This document shows, piece by piece, positions 19,304-28,840 of a stretch of 64,000 nt of DNA. The translations under genes were made by a program, and so were the position numbers. The DNA is from Mariprofundus micogutta (GTDB lineage Bacteria; Pseudomonadota; Zetaproteobacteria; Mariprofundales; Mariprofundaceae), in NCBI RefSeq assembly GCF_001895085.1, contig NZ_BDFD01000004.1, positions 1-64,000 of the forward strand, given 5' to 3'. Under the pieces are notes generated by a model that was given only the letters and a program-made list of their open reading frames with translations, did no database searches and was not told the DNA's origin. Each line of letters begins with the position of its first letter. Position 1 is the stretch's first letter.

Positions 19304-19765
19304 TTATTCAGCTTTGTTTTTCTCTGCTGCTTCAACATCTGTCTCTGGGGATGTTTCTTCAGTATTGCTGGTTTCTTCTATTGTATCATCGCCAGCTTCA
19401 GGTTCAGCTGCTTCTGCCGGAGCCTCATTCTCCGGGGCGGGTTCAGCTGTTTCTTTTACTGGCTCCTCTACACTGTCATCGAGCAGTGCTTCAGCAGTTG
19501 GGAAATCATCAAATGGAAACGGACGTTTTTCTGTATTGAAGCTCAGATAACGATAAATCTGGTAAATGAACGTGGCCAACTGACTACCAAAGGCAAGCAA
19601 TTTGTCGTTTCTCTTGCCGGTAAACAGTACCCAGAGAAACTGTGCTGCAATGACAACTACCAGAACCAGACGTGTTGCACCGAAGATGACGGCAAACACC
19701 AGCATAAACACCAGACGTAGCCAGATGTTGGTATCCATAACATTTTCTTTCAGATCATCACTCAT
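19304..19765 (-). CDS. DUF4389 membrane protein with acidic tail
   Basis: 153 residues. Residues 14-75 hold two hydrophobic segments and the family pattern: QFLWVLFTGKRNDKL, FGSQLATFIYQIYRYLSF and TEKRPFPFDDFP. From about residue 88 the protein is a low-complexity tail rich in Glu, Ala and Thr, strongly acidic and probably disordered. Function of DUF4389 is unknown. AGAGGAG before the ATG supports the start. It lies 37 bases after hppA in the same direction and could be on its transcript. Confidence 0.85.
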   Translation of the reverse strand: MSDDLKENVMDTNIWLRLVFMLVFAVIFGATRLVLVVVIAAQFLWVLFTGKRNDKLLAFGSQLATFIYQIYRYLSFNTEKRPFPFDDFPTAEALLDDSVEEPVKETAEPAPENEAPAEAAEPEAGDDTIEETSNTEETSPETDVEAAEKNKAE

Positions 19766-19802
19766 GATGTCGACTCCTCTTATTCAGGCTTAGTTGCCGC
19801 TA

Positions 19803-21803
19803 TTATAGCAGAGGAGCGATCACCAAAGATACGATGGCCATCACATTAATAAGAATGTTCATGGATGGGCCGGAGGTATCTTTGAACGGATCACCCACAG
19901 TGTCTCCGACAACGACTGCAGCGTGTACATCAGAACCTTTGCCACCAAGGTTACCTTTTTCCACATGCTTCTTGGCATTATCCCAGGCCCCGCCTGCATT
20001 GGCCATCATCAAAGCCATCAGTACGCAACAGACCAGCGCACCGGCCAGCATGCCACCCAAAGCCTGTGCTCCTAATCCGAAACCAACGACAACCGGGGAT
20101 GCAACTGCCAGCACACCGGGTAGCACCATCTTCTTCAAAGCTGCGGTGGTAGCAATATTAATGCATGAAGCATGATCGGGTTTGCCAGTACCCTCCATTA
20201 ATCCAGGAATTTCACGGAATTGGCGGCGAATCTCCTTAATCATTTCAAATGCGGCATCACCCACAGCGGTCATGGTCAGCGAAGCTACAAGGAAAGGGAA
20301 AATGCCGCCGATAAACAGACCGATCAGAACCAGTGGTTCACTTAGGCTGAGTGAGAAACCCTTATTATGCAGTGAGATGGTTTCCACAAAAGCAGCAATA
20401 ATAGCCAGCGCTGCGAGCGCAGCTGCACCGATGGCAAAACCTTTGCCGATTGCTGCAGTGGTGTTGCCCAGTTCATCCAGTGAATCGGTAATCTTGCGTG
20501 TGTCCTCACCCATACCTGCCATTTCGGCTATACCGCCGGCATTATCAGCAACCGGACCATAGGCATCGATAGCCATGGTGATGCCTACAGTTGCCAGCAT
20601 ACCGACAGCGGCGATACCAACCCCATAGATACCGGCCAGCATGGTGGATGCAAAAATAATTGCGGCAATGGTTAATACCGGGATAACCACAGATTCCATG
20701 CCAATAGCAAGGCCTGATATCATCACTGTGGCAGGGCCGGTTTCACCTGACTGAGCGATATCACGAACCGGTTTCCCACCGGTATAATACTCTGTGACGA
20801 TACCGATAATAATGCCTCCAATAGCGCCAGCTACGACTGCGCCCCACACCGAGGTTGAGACCTGAATAAAGCTGACAAGGAAGAATGCGGCAATGATAAA
20901 GATAACCGATGCGCCGATAGTGCCGATACGCAGCGCGAGCTGAGGATCCCTGTTTGCCGATGCTTTAACCAGAGCAATGCCGAGAATAGAGCAGATCAGG
21001 CCAACTGATGCCAGAGCCAGAGGCAGGAACATCAATGACTGCTGTTGACCCAGCGGATCAAGAATGTCTGCGGCCATGGTTGAGGCCATGGCAATCGTGG
21101 CAATGATCGCGCCACAGTAGGACTCAAAAATGTCTGAGCCCATGCCGGCTACATCACCCACATTATCACCCACATTATCGGCAATCACACCGGGATTGCG
21201 TGGATCATCTTCAGGAATACCGACTTCGATTTTACCCACCAGATCGGCACCGACATCGGCGCTTTTGGTGAAGATGCCACCGCCCACGCGGGAGAACAGC
21301 GCGACTGATGATGCGCCCATGCCAAAGCCGTGAATGGCATGGGCAGTTTCGGGGTTGCCGCCGAACAATAGGTAAAGCGTACCAAGGCCCAGCAGGCCAA
21401 GAGATGCAACGACCAGCCCCATGATGGAGCCACCATAGAAGGCGATGGTCAGGGCAGTTGCGGCTCCGTGAGTCTGAGCTGCCGTGGCAGTACGTACATT
21501 GGCTTGAGTTGCCGAGAACATGCCGATGTAACCTGCAAGTGCCGAGCAGATGGCACCGAGTAAAAATGAGATTGTAGTGTTTTGCCCCAGAGTGAATGCC
21601 AGTATTGCTGCAACAATGATAATGAAAGCGACCAGAATAGAATATTCACGCTTCATGAACACCATGGCTCCATGATGGATGGCCTCTGCTATTTCAAGAA
21701 CTTTACCTTCACCTGCCGGATATTTTTTCACCGACTGATAAAGAAACATTGCAATGATTAAGCCTATCCCGCCAAAAATGATCGGAATCATGTTTTCTCC
21801 CAT
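19803..21803 (-). CDS. hppA: membrane-bound, ion-pumping pyrophosphatase (K+-dependent type)
   Basis: 666 residues with about 16 transmembrane helices. It couples pyrophosphate hydrolysis to H+ or Na+ export. Seen: the catalytic loops [20 protein letters not shown] and [16 protein letters not shown]. The sequence [12 protein letters not shown] has Ala rather than Lys at the position that sets potassium dependence in this family, so this is the K+-dependent class; Na+ pumping occurs only in that class, but the choice of H+ or Na+ cannot be made by eye. AGGGAG lies seven bases before the ATG. It sits next to the soluble pyrophosphatase gene, separated by a terminator. Confidence 0.95.
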   Translation of the reverse strand: MGENMIPIIFGGIGLIIAMFLYQSVKKYPAGEGKVLEIAEAIHHGAMVFMKREYSILVAFIIIVAAILAFTLGQNTTISFLLGAICSALAGYIGMFSATQANVRTATAAQTHGAATALTIAFYGGSIMGLVVASLGLLGLGTLYLLFGGNPETAHAIHGFGMGASSVALFSRVGGGIFTKSADVGADLVGKIEVGIPEDDPRNPGVIADNVGDNVGDVAGMGSDIFESYCGAIIATIAMASTMAADILDPLGQQQSLMFLPLALASVGLICSILGIALVKASANRDPQLALRIGTIGASVIFIIAAFFLVSFIQVSTSVWGAVVAGAIGGIIIGIVTEYYTGGKPVRDIAQSGETGPATVMISGLAIGMESVVIPVLTIAAIIFASTMLAGIYGVGIAAVGMLATVGITMAIDAYGPVADNAGGIAEMAGMGEDTRKITDSLDELGNTTAAIGKGFAIGAAALAALAIIAAFVETISLHNKGFSLSLSEPLVLIGLFIGGIFPFLVASLTMTAVGDAAFEMIKEIRRQFREIPGLMEGTGKPDHASCINIATTAALKKMVLPGVLAVASPVVVGFGLGAQALGGMLAGALVCCVLMALMMANAGGAWDNAKKHVEKGNLGGKGSDVHAAVVVGDTVGDPFKDTSGPSMNILINVMAIVSLVIAPLL

Positions 21804-21837
21804 ACTAATTCTCCCTGTGTGTTTCTATATTCACTCC

Positions 21838-21871
21838 AAAAAAAAAGGTGGCTGATTGCTCAGCCACCTTT
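21838..21871 (-). terminator. strong rho-independent terminator of ppa
   Basis: A perfect 12-bp stem, AAAGGTGGCTGA (21844-21855) with TCAGCCACCTTT (21860-21871), loop TTGC, followed on the minus strand by a run of U (A-run from 21838). It separates ppa from hppA, so these are distinct transcripts. Confidence 0.92.
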
Positions 21872-21893
21872 CTGATGATTCATGTCCTGTGCG

Positions 21894-22427
21894 TCAAGCT
21901 TCAGCTTTATATGCTTCTACTGAATCCATCACTTCTTTTTTTGCTGCTTCCGCATCACCCCAGCCTGTTACTTTCACCCACTTGTTACTTTCCAGATCTT
22001 TATAGTGCTCAAAGAAATGCCTGATCTGGTCAGTCAGGAATCCGGGCAGGTCTTCAGGCCCTTGCACGTTGCAATAAACCGGCTTCAGTTTGGAAGAAGG
22101 AACTGCCAGAACTTTGGCATCCATGCCCGCTTCATCTTCCATCTGTAAAACGCCAACCGGACGACAGTTAATAACGCAGCCTGGAATCAGAGGAAACTGT
22201 GATACCACCAGCACATCTACCGGGTCACCATCATCTGAGAGCGTATTTGGAACAAAACCGTAGTTACACGGATAGTGCATAGCTGTGTGCATGAAGCGGT
22301 CCACAAATACGGCGCCTGAATCTTTATCCAGTTCATATTTAATCGGATCGCCGTGCTGCGGCACTTCGATCACGACATTGATATCTTCAGGCGGATTTGA
22401 GCCGGCTGGAATTTTAGTAATATCCAC
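21894..22427 (-). CDS. ppa: soluble inorganic pyrophosphatase (family I)
   Basis: 177 residues, matching the 176 of Escherichia coli Ppa. Starts at GTG 22427 with GGGAG seven bases upstream. Seen: [10 protein letters not shown], the active-site [11 protein letters not shown] and the DGDPVDVLV signature with the metal-binding aspartates, plus FFEHYKDLE near the end. The cytoplasmic Mg2+-dependent enzyme splits pyrophosphate without conserving energy. The cell therefore encodes both a dissipating and an energy-conserving pyrophosphatase side by side. Confidence 0.96.
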   Translation of the reverse strand: MDITKIPAGSNPPEDINVVIEVPQHGDPIKYELDKDSGAVFVDRFMHTAMHYPCNYGFVPNTLSDDGDPVDVLVVSQFPLIPGCVINCRPVGVLQMEDEAGMDAKVLAVPSSKLKPVYCNVQGPEDLPGFLTDQIRHFFEHYKDLESNKWVKVTGWGDAEAAKKEVMDSVEAYKAEA

Positions 22428-22481
22428 GATGGGTCTCCCTCTTACTGTTAGTTATTCTGAAATTAGACAGATCTTAGTCCA

Positions 22482-23576
22482 TTATACGTTAAAGCGGAAG
22501 TGCATCACATCGCCGTCTTTAACCACGTAATCCTTACCTTCGAGTCGCATTTTGCCTGCTTCCTTGGATTTGGCTTCACCGCCGAATGAGACAAAGTCTT
22601 CAAATGCGATGGTTTCAGCACGGATGAATCCCTTTTCGAAATCATTATGGATCACGGCCGCCGCTTTCGGAGCTGTATCACCGCGATGGATGGTCCATGC
22701 ACGTACTTCTTTTACACCAGCAGTGAAATAGGAGATCAGATCCAGCAGTGTGTATGCCTCCCGGATAACAGTATTCAGACCTGGCTCTGAGAGGCCAAGA
22801 TCAGCAAGGAACTCTGTCTGTGATTCCTCATCCATTTCAACCAGCTCGGCTTCGATCTGTGCAGAAACAACAGCGACACCGGCACCTTCTTCTGCAGCAA
22901 AGGCGCGAACCTGTTCAACATACGCATTGCCATCCGGTAGCGATGCATCATCGACATTGGTGACATAAAGAACAGGCTTGGCAGTCAGCAGGCAGAGCCC
23001 TTTCACTTTATCCATATCATCGGAACTCAGGCCCTGACGGCGGACAGGAATACCATCTTCAAGTCCCTGGCTCACCTTTTTGAATACCTCAACCTGAGCT
23101 TTGGCATCCTTATCACCAGTGCGGGCCAGTTTTTCAATGCGAACCAAACCCTTCTGGATACCATCCATGTCTTTGAGCATCAACTCGGTGTCGATGATTT
23201 CGATATCGGATAGCGGGTCAATTTTTCCCGCCACATGTGTTACATTCTCATCATCGAAGCAGCGCACCACATGCGCAATGGCAGCACATTCACGGATATT
23301 GGCGAGGAACTTATTGCCGAGCCCTTCACCGCTGGCAGCTCCTGCTACTAGCCCTGCGATATCAACAAATTCAACAATAGCATGCTGAACAGCTTGTGGA
23401 TTCACGATGGCAGAGAGAGCGTCAATACGTTTATCCGGCACAGGTACAATGCCGACATTGGGATCAATGGTGCAGAAAGGGTAGTTGGCTGCCTCTGCGC
23501 CTCCACCATTTAATGCATTAAACAGGGTGGATTTGCCAACATTGGGCAGACCGACGATACCGATACTTAAAGCCAT
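22482..23576 (-). CDS. ychF: ribosome-binding ATPase YchF
   Basis: 364 residues, the normal length of this Obg-related P-loop protein. Seen: G1 [14 protein letters not shown] at residues 8-21, a [10 protein letters not shown]3 segment, and a NVDD in place of the usual NKxD, which explains ATP preference in this family. The C-terminal TGS domain includes [13 protein letters not shown] and FEKGFIRAE. It acts on ribosomes and in stress responses. It starts two bases after pth, whose tail carries its AGGAG site. pth-ychF is a conserved pair. Confidence 0.96.
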   Translation of the reverse strand: MALSIGIVGLPNVGKSTLFNALNGGGAEAANYPFCTIDPNVGIVPVPDKRIDALSAIVNPQAVQHAIVEFVDIAGLVAGAASGEGLGNKFLANIRECAAIAHVVRCFDDENVTHVAGKIDPLSDIEIIDTELMLKDMDGIQKGLVRIEKLARTGDKDAKAQVEVFKKVSQGLEDGIPVRRQGLSSDDMDKVKGLCLLTAKPVLYVTNVDDASLPDGNAYVEQVRAFAAEEGAGVAVVSAQIEAELVEMDEESQTEFLADLGLSEPGLNTVIREAYTLLDLISYFTAGVKEVRAWTIHRGDTAPKAAAVIHNDFEKGFIRAETIAFEDFVSFGGEAKSKEAGKMRLEGKDYVVKDGDVMHFRFNV

Positions 23577-23578
23577 GA

Positions 23579-24154
23579 TTAAGACTCCTGAAGTGTTAAG
23601 TGAATACGATTGGCCGCTTTGTCTGTTTCACCGGATAACAGACGTCCGGTTTCATCCAGCAGGGCTGCCAGTACCCTGTTCTCATCTGCCCGGTCACCTT
23701 CATCAGCTTTGCCGAGTACCCAGGCTGATACATCACCATGAACAGGACGACCGATACCGATTTTTATGCGAACATAATCTGCTGTTGGCAGGTGAGTATT
23801 GATCGAACGCAGGCCATTGTGTCCGCCGTGCCCACCACCTTTTTTAATGCGTAACTTGCCGCTGGGCAGGTCAAGGTCATCGTAAACAACAAAGATATCC
23901 TGCTCATCTACCTGATAATAACGTGCCAGGGCTGCGACTGCATCACCACTGTGATTCATGAATGTTTGAGGTTTGACCAGCAGAATTCGTCCGGCACTGG
24001 TTTCCCAGGTCGCGCTTTCCGCATGAAAACGAGGGGCCGCGTCAAAGCGCAGCCCCTCATGTTTTGCTAACAGATCGAGAAAACGAAAGCCGATGTTATG
24101 GCGTGTTTTCTCATACTTGTTGCCGGGATTACCCAGCCCTACAAGCAGTTTCAT
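23579..24154 (-). CDS. pth: peptidyl-tRNA hydrolase
   Basis: 191 residues. Seen: GLGNPGNKYEKTRHNIGF at the N-terminus, with the catalytic His in TRHNIG, then KPQTFMNHSG, VYDDLDLPSG and GGHGGHNGLRS. The cytoplasmic enzyme recycles tRNA from peptidyl-tRNA released by stalled ribosomes. It sits eight bases after rplY and two before ychF, the usual order, so rplY-pth-ychF is one transcript. Confidence 0.97.
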   Translation of the reverse strand: MKLLVGLGNPGNKYEKTRHNIGFRFLDLLAKHEGLRFDAAPRFHAESATWETSAGRILLVKPQTFMNHSGDAVAALARYYQVDEQDIFVVYDDLDLPSGKLRIKKGGGHGGHNGLRSINTHLPTADYVRIKIGIGRPVHGDVSAWVLGKADEGDRADENRVLAALLDETGRLLSGETDKAANRIHLTLQES

Positions 24155-24162
24155 CTGCTGAT

Positions 24163-24804
24163 TTACTCGCTGTCAGGTGTTGTTTCTGCTTCCGCTTCTT
24201 CGCTAAGCTCATCACCAGTAGCATCACCACCGCTGGCTTGTTTAGGCGGTGCAAGGTTCAGTACGGTGAAGTTCACATCATGGAAGACTTCAACGCCTTC
24301 TGGCAAAGTGATGTCTTCAATATGAACGGTATCGCCCATATCCAGTTCAGAACAATCAACTTCGATGTGCTCAGGGATAGAGTCTGCACGGCAGGAAACT
24401 TCAAGTGTGTGACGAATCAGTGCAACCAGACCGCCCTTGGCAACGCCAGGGCATTTCTCAAAGTTAACAGCCAGAACAGGAACATCCATGGTGATGGCAT
24501 CTGCACCGGATACACGGAAGAAATCGAGGTGAGTAGCGGTATCCAGAATCGGATCCCACTGGGAGTCTTTCAGCAGCACTGTGTTTTTGCCACGAGAGCC
24601 TTTAACCTTCACTTCAAGCATGGAAGTGTGGAAAGCTTCTTCGTTGAGCAGCTTGCTTACAGTGTTGTAGTCCATAGTGATAGCAAGGTCAGGCTTGTCA
24701 CCACCGTAAATAATACCTGGCATTTTACCAGCGCGACGCAGGCGACGTGTAGCAGCCCGGCCAGTTTCTTCGCGAAGCTCAGCTTCAACAACAAAATCAG
24801 TCAT
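24163..24804 (-). CDS. rplY: 50S ribosomal protein L25 (general stress protein Ctc type)
   Basis: 213 residues in the long two-domain CTC form: a 5S rRNA-binding N-terminal domain (about 1-95; EETGRAATRRLRRAGKMPG) and a C-terminal beta domain (about 96-190) followed by an acidic tail. The start at 24804 has GGAGG five bases upstream; the longer frame begins at a TTG inside this site. The gene lacks the usual prs directly upstream: about 2.9 kb of other genes separate them. Confidence 0.93.
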   Translation of the reverse strand: MTDFVVEAELREETGRAATRRLRRAGKMPGIIYGGDKPDLAITMDYNTVSKLLNEEAFHTSMLEVKVKGSRGKNTVLLKDSQWDPILDTATHLDFFRVSGADAITMDVPVLAVNFEKCPGVAKGGLVALIRHTLEVSCRADSIPEHIEVDCSELDMGDTVHIEDITLPEGVEVFHDVNFTVLNLAPPKQASGGDATGDELSEEAEAETTPDSE

Positions 24805-24981
24805 GATTTCCTCCAAAAATGCACCGTCGGGTTATCCCGTCACGGCGGCGTTAGAAAGCTATGGTTCCCAACGCGGGCGCGCACTCTAGGCATGCGATCA
24901 TAAAAGTCCAATATCTTAAGTATCGCATGACTTTTCCCGGCTGCCCATGCCTTGGCTGCAACGCTGATTCATTTCAATAGA

Positions 24982-25080
24982 TCATGAGCTGAGCCACTGC
25001 CATAAAAATACCAGACCGGTTATAGAGCTGAGGCAGATAATACAAACAACGATCAGTTTTAATGCCAATGTTTTATCCAT
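24982..25080 (-). CDS. 32-residue single-pass membrane miniprotein
   Basis: A very short ORF with AGGTGA three bases before an ATG at 25080. The product is MDKTLALK followed by a hydrophobic segment of about 22 residues (from LIVVCII) and a WQWLSS end: one transmembrane helix with a basic N-terminal flank. It lies in the otherwise gene-free interval 24805-25331 between rplY and the nitrilase. The composition and ribosome binding site suggest a real small protein, but no homologue is recognised and chance cannot be excluded. Apart from this ORF I see nothing in the interval. Confidence 0.5.
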   Translation of the reverse strand: MDKTLALKLIVVCIICLSSITGLVFLWQWLSS

Positions 25081-25331
25081 TGTTCACCTCTGTTTTATTT
25101 ACAGCAATCGAATCAGCAGAACATTGCACTCATTGTGCAGGCGAATGCAATTGATAATTCCTCTCTTCATACCTGTTTCTGACAAATTAGAACATTCGAG
25201 TAACGCATCATGGCATGGGTATGATGGACGGAGCTTACTGTTTCCAATATTGAGAATCTGGACCTTCAATCGGAGTAACCGACTATACAAGTAGGTTATA
25301 TTGTGCTATTTAGTCAGTAGGAGTATCTGCC

Positions 25332-26267
25332 ATGCCTAAAATTGCAATCGTTCAAGAATCTTCTGTACTGCTAGATCGTGAAAAGACAATTGAAAAGGCT
25401 GTTCGTATGATTGACCAGGCAGTAACCCATGGTGCAGAGATGGTGATCTTCCCGGAGGCGTTTATTGCAGGTTATCCTGCTTGGATATGGCGACTCCGAC
25501 CTGGTGGGGATTGGGGTTTAAGTGAGTCTCTACATACTCGTTTGTTGGATAATGCTGTTGAACTGAAGTCCGATCAACTGGTTCCGCTTTACGAAATGGC
25601 GAAGAAACACGCAATAACAATCGTATGTGGTCTGAATGAACGAGACGGGAGTTTAAGTAAGGCTACTCTGTACAACACTGTAATCATAATTGGACCAGAA
25701 GGAGATGTTATTAATCGCCATCGCAAGTTAATGCCAACCAACCCGGAACGTATGGTATGGGGCTTTGGAGATGCTACTGGTTTGAATGTACTTGATACTC
25801 CCTGTGGAATGATAGGTACATTGTTGTGCTGGGAAAATTATATGCCTCTAACGAGATACATTCTCTATGCTCAAGGGGTAGAAGTGTATATTGCACCCAC
25901 TTATGACAGTGGCGATGGCTGGATTGGAACAATGCAGCATATTGCCCGTGAGGGGCGTTGCTGGGTTATAAGCAGCGGCGTTATTCTGGCAAACAATGAT
26001 ATTCCTGCTGACTTTCCAAATAGAGATGCTCTATATCCCTCTTCAGAAGAATGGATTAATCCGGGGGATTCTGTCGTGATCGCACCGGGTGGTGAGATCG
26101 TGGCAGGTCCAATGCACCAGGAAAAGGGCTTACTCTATGCTGATATAGATCCAAAACTTGCCAGTGCGGCAAAACGTGCTCTTGATGTTACAGGGCATTA
26201 TGCGAGACCGGATATTTTTACACTTCATGTAAATACAAAGCCCCAAAGGCCAATTGAATTTGAATAG
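25332..26267 (+). CDS. nitrilase
   Basis: 311 residues of the carbon-nitrogen hydrolase superfamily, nitrilase branch. The catalytic triad is seen as Glu42 (FPEAF), Lys132 (HRKLMPT) and Cys166 (LLCWENY), with the supporting Glu139 in NPERMVWGFGD typical of true nitrilases. It should convert a nitrile to the carboxylic acid and ammonia; the substrate is unknown. TAGGAG lies eight bases before the ATG. The gene is on the strand opposite to its neighbours, looks more A+T-rich than they do, and converges with the amidase at 26365. Inferred: an acquired gene inserted in the prs-rplY region. Confidence 0.9.
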   Translation: MPKIAIVQESSVLLDREKTIEKAVRMIDQAVTHGAEMVIFPEAFIAGYPAWIWRLRPGGDWGLSESLHTRLLDNAVELKSDQLVPLYEMAKKHAITIVCGLNERDGSLSKATLYNTVIIIGPEGDVINRHRKLMPTNPERMVWGFGDATGLNVLDTPCGMIGTLLCWENYMPLTRYILYAQGVEVYIAPTYDSGDGWIGTMQHIAREGRCWVISSGVILANNDIPADFPNRDALYPSSEEWINPGDSVVIAPGGEIVAGPMHQEKGLLYADIDPKLASAAKRALDVTGHYARPDIFTLHVNTKPQRPIEFE

Positions 26268-26364
26268 TTAATCTGCTTTGAATGGACTTTTTCAGAGTAT
26301 TTTAGTTGTAAATCTAGTCGACCTTATATCGATTGTATCCTGAATAGGGGGCAGTGGAGGATTG

Positions 26365-27687
26365 TTAATCCTGAGCAGCCAGATGAAGCATAGTGTTGGC
26401 GAGCAGGGATGTTCCGTTGGCAATCTGTTTGTCTGTGGCGTGTTCGAGCGGGGAGTGGCTGATGCCAGCTTTGCAGGGGATGAAGATCATGGCAGTGGGA
26501 ATATGGGAACCATCTGCACGGATCTGCTGCGCTACCGTGCCTGCATCGTGCCAGGCACCGCTGGGCAGGTTGATATGTGAGAGTTCGAGCTTGTCGCAAT
26601 GCACTGCCAGTAAGCTTTGCAGGGACGCATCCAGTTGAGCGATACCGCCCTGTTCCGAGAAGGTGTCGAACTCGACTGAAATACCGAATTCTGCAGCCGT
26701 TTGCTGCATCAGTTTTTCAGCCTGTTGCGAGTAGTCAGAGACCTGTTCGGCTTCACAGCCGCGCACTTCAAAAGAGAAACAGGAAACACCGCTGACTTTG
26801 CTGACGGCATTGTTGCGCAGTTCAGCAGTTAAATGATCAGCACCATTGATGATGCCAATGGTTTGTACCAGATCGGCACCTGCAGTGTTGAATTCGCTCA
26901 GCAGTGTATCAAGGCGAACATGCATATAGGCCATGGCAAGGTTACAGTCCTGTCTGTAGTTGTAACCCATGGGGGTAGCACCTGAATGATCAAACGTTCC
27001 TGTCAGCTTCACCCAGCTGCGTTTCGAGCCGCGAATGGCTGTGACAATGCCGATTTCACACTGCTCTGTTTCCAGGACTTTACCCTGTTCAATATGTAAT
27101 TCGATATAGGCGGTGATGTGCTCTTTCTCTTCGGTTGTGATCGATGGCGTGTTGGTTTCTATGACTGCCGGATCAACATCATGATCGGACATGGCTTGAC
27201 GCAGGGTTTTGCTCCGGTAATCCATGCCAAGAGATGAAGCTGGAAGTTGTCCGAATGCAGCGAGTGAGCCGATAGAGGCAATGCCGAATGCGGCGGACTC
27301 TTCTGCACGCCAGATACGTAAGCGCAGACCACGATGAAGTTCTCTGTTTGATTTGATGATGCTGTGCAGAGCGACAAAGCCAGCGACAACACCGGCAAGG
27401 CCATCAAAATTGCCGCCACCGGGTACAGTATCTACATGCGAACCTGTTTCAATCCAGTGATCGAATGCACCCGTACTTTCAATAACAAGATTGCCAACGC
27501 TATCGTAGTGATGGTTTAAGGAGGAGAGTTCAGCCTGTTCTGCGAAATACTGCATCACCATGCTCTCTTCATTCGAGTAGGCGGGACGATCAAAACCGTT
27601 CGCAATATCACCGCCCATGCTGTGAAGGCGGTCATAGTGGGCTGCAATGGCCGCTGTATCAATATGTATTAGTGATGCAGAAGCCAT
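26365..27687 (-). CDS. Zn-dependent amidase of the hydantoinase/carbamoylase family (M20)
   Basis: 440 residues. Seen: the metal-binding TGSHVDTVPGGGNFDG at about 80-95 (His and bridging Asp), RAEESAAFG with the catalytic Glu pair near 130, and HIEQGKVLE near 195. These mark the family of N-carbamoyl-L-amino acid hydrolases, allantoate amidohydrolases and beta-ureidopropionases. Reaction: removal of a carbamoyl or related group, releasing ammonia and carbon dioxide. Which substrate is used cannot be told. It follows prs by 21 bases on the same strand and may be its last cotranscribed gene; no clear ribosome binding site is seen. Confidence 0.88.
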   Translation of the reverse strand: MASASLIHIDTAAIAAHYDRLHSMGGDIANGFDRPAYSNEESMVMQYFAEQAELSSLNHHYDSVGNLVIESTGAFDHWIETGSHVDTVPGGGNFDGLAGVVAGFVALHSIIKSNRELHRGLRLRIWRAEESAAFGIASIGSLAAFGQLPASSLGMDYRSKTLRQAMSDHDVDPAVIETNTPSITTEEKEHITAYIELHIEQGKVLETEQCEIGIVTAIRGSKRSWVKLTGTFDHSGATPMGYNYRQDCNLAMAYMHVRLDTLLSEFNTAGADLVQTIGIINGADHLTAELRNNAVSKVSGVSCFSFEVRGCEAEQVSDYSQQAEKLMQQTAAEFGISVEFDTFSEQGGIAQLDASLQSLLAVHCDKLELSHINLPSGAWHDAGTVAQQIRADGSHIPTAMIFIPCKAGISHSPLEHATDKQIANGTSLLANTMLHLAAQD

Positions 27688-27708
27688 GAGAGGGCTATGA
27701 GCCCTTGA

Positions 27709-28656
27709 TTACTCGTAGAGGCTGGAAATAGAACGGGCATCATAGATGCGCGTTACGGCCTCACCCATGAGGGGTGCGATAGAAATGATGCGCACCTTGC
27801 CGGTATCCATGATTCTGTCCGGTTGCAGGATGCTGTCGGTGATCACCAGCTCATTCAGACAGGAATCAGCCAGTCTTTCCGCAGCAGGGCCTGAGAGAAC
27901 ACCATGTGAACAGTATGCGGACACTTTCGTGGCCCCCTGTTCAAGCAGTGCTTCGGCAGCACCGCACAGAGTACCTGCGGTATCCACCATATCATCAATC
28001 AGGATACAGTGTTTGCCGGCAACATCACCGATGATATTCATCACTTTTGCCACATTCGGGGCAGGGCGTCGCTTATCCACGATAGCCATATCCACATGCA
28101 GGCGGTTAGCCAGAGCACGTGCACGCACCACACCACCAACATCGGGTGAGACAATCATAATATCATCGAGGTTATTTTTCTCTTCAATGTCTTTAGAGAA
28201 GAGCGGGATAGCGAAAATGTTATCAACCGGGATATCGAAGAAACCCTGAATCTGGGTGGCATGCAGATCGAGAGTCAGTACGCGGGTTGCACCGGCACGT
28301 GAAATCAGATCGGCGACCAGTTTGGCTGAAATCGGAGTGCGGCCCGCACTTTTACGATCCTGGCGCGCATAACCGAAGTAGGGGATGACAACGCAGATAT
28401 TGCGGGCTGATGCACGCTTGGCTGCATCAATGAAAATCAGCAGCTCCATCAGATTGGCATTACATGGTTTGCTGGTGCTCTGGATGAAAAATGCATCCAG
28501 CCCTCGAATGGTTTCACGAACCTGAAGAAAAATTTCGCCGTCTGAAAAACGCTGGAAGTAGAGATCACCCATCGGATGATCAATATGGTCACAGATACTT
28601 TGAGCCAAAGGTGGATTGGAGGTGCCCGAAAAGAGCCGAAGTTTTTCGTGATACAT
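27709..28656 (-). CDS. prs: ribose-phosphate pyrophosphokinase (PRPP synthetase)
   Basis: 315 residues, exactly the usual length. Seen: LFSGTSNPPLA, the ATP-binding YARQDRK segment, the PRPP-binding CILIDDMVDTAGTL near residue 215 and the divalent-cation HATQIQGFFDIP region. The cytoplasmic enzyme makes PRPP for purines, pyrimidines, histidine, tryptophan and NAD. GGAGG precedes the ATG. tRNA-Gln and ispE lie immediately upstream, the common proteobacterial order, but downstream the expected rplY is displaced by the amidase and nitrilase. Confidence 0.97.
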   Translation of the reverse strand: MYHEKLRLFSGTSNPPLAQSICDHIDHPMGDLYFQRFSDGEIFLQVRETIRGLDAFFIQSTSKPCNANLMELLIFIDAAKRASARNICVVIPYFGYARQDRKSAGRTPISAKLVADLISRAGATRVLTLDLHATQIQGFFDIPVDNIFAIPLFSKDIEEKNNLDDIMIVSPDVGGVVRARALANRLHVDMAIVDKRRPAPNVAKVMNIIGDVAGKHCILIDDMVDTAGTLCGAAEALLEQGATKVSAYCSHGVLSGPAAERLADSCLNELVITDSILQPDRIMDTGKVRIISIAPLMGEAVTRIYDARSISSLYE

Positions 28657-28765
28657 GAATTACACCTCCGTGTAACGCCCGGTCCGCCTGTTCGACAAAC
28701 CGGATTTTGCTTTTACGTGCTGACTAAATAGCCGGATAGCATTGATCAGCATCTGTTCAACAAAC

Positions 28766-28840
28766 TGGCTGGGACGGCAGGATTCGAACCTGCGCATGAC
28801 GGGATCAAAACCCGCTGCCTTACCGCTTGGCTACGTCCCA
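28766..28840 (-). tRNA. tRNA-Gln (anticodon TTG)
   Basis: A 75-base cloverleaf with CCA encoded: acceptor TGGGACG / CGTCCCA, anticodon loop with TTG, and T arm CAGGTTCGAATCCTG. The first ten bases overlap the end of ispE, whose TAG stop lies at 28831-28833 inside the tRNA, so the tRNA must be cut out of the ispE transcript. Confidence 0.97.

Noticed and set aside
24064-24903. 279-codon plus-strand ORF over rplY and pth
   Set aside because: Shadow of two well-identified genes on the other strand, with no domain or start signal.
25099-25290. 63-codon minus-strand ORF upstream of the nitrilase
   Set aside because: No ribosome binding site, no recognisable protein features, and it lies in the probable promoter region of the nitrilase.
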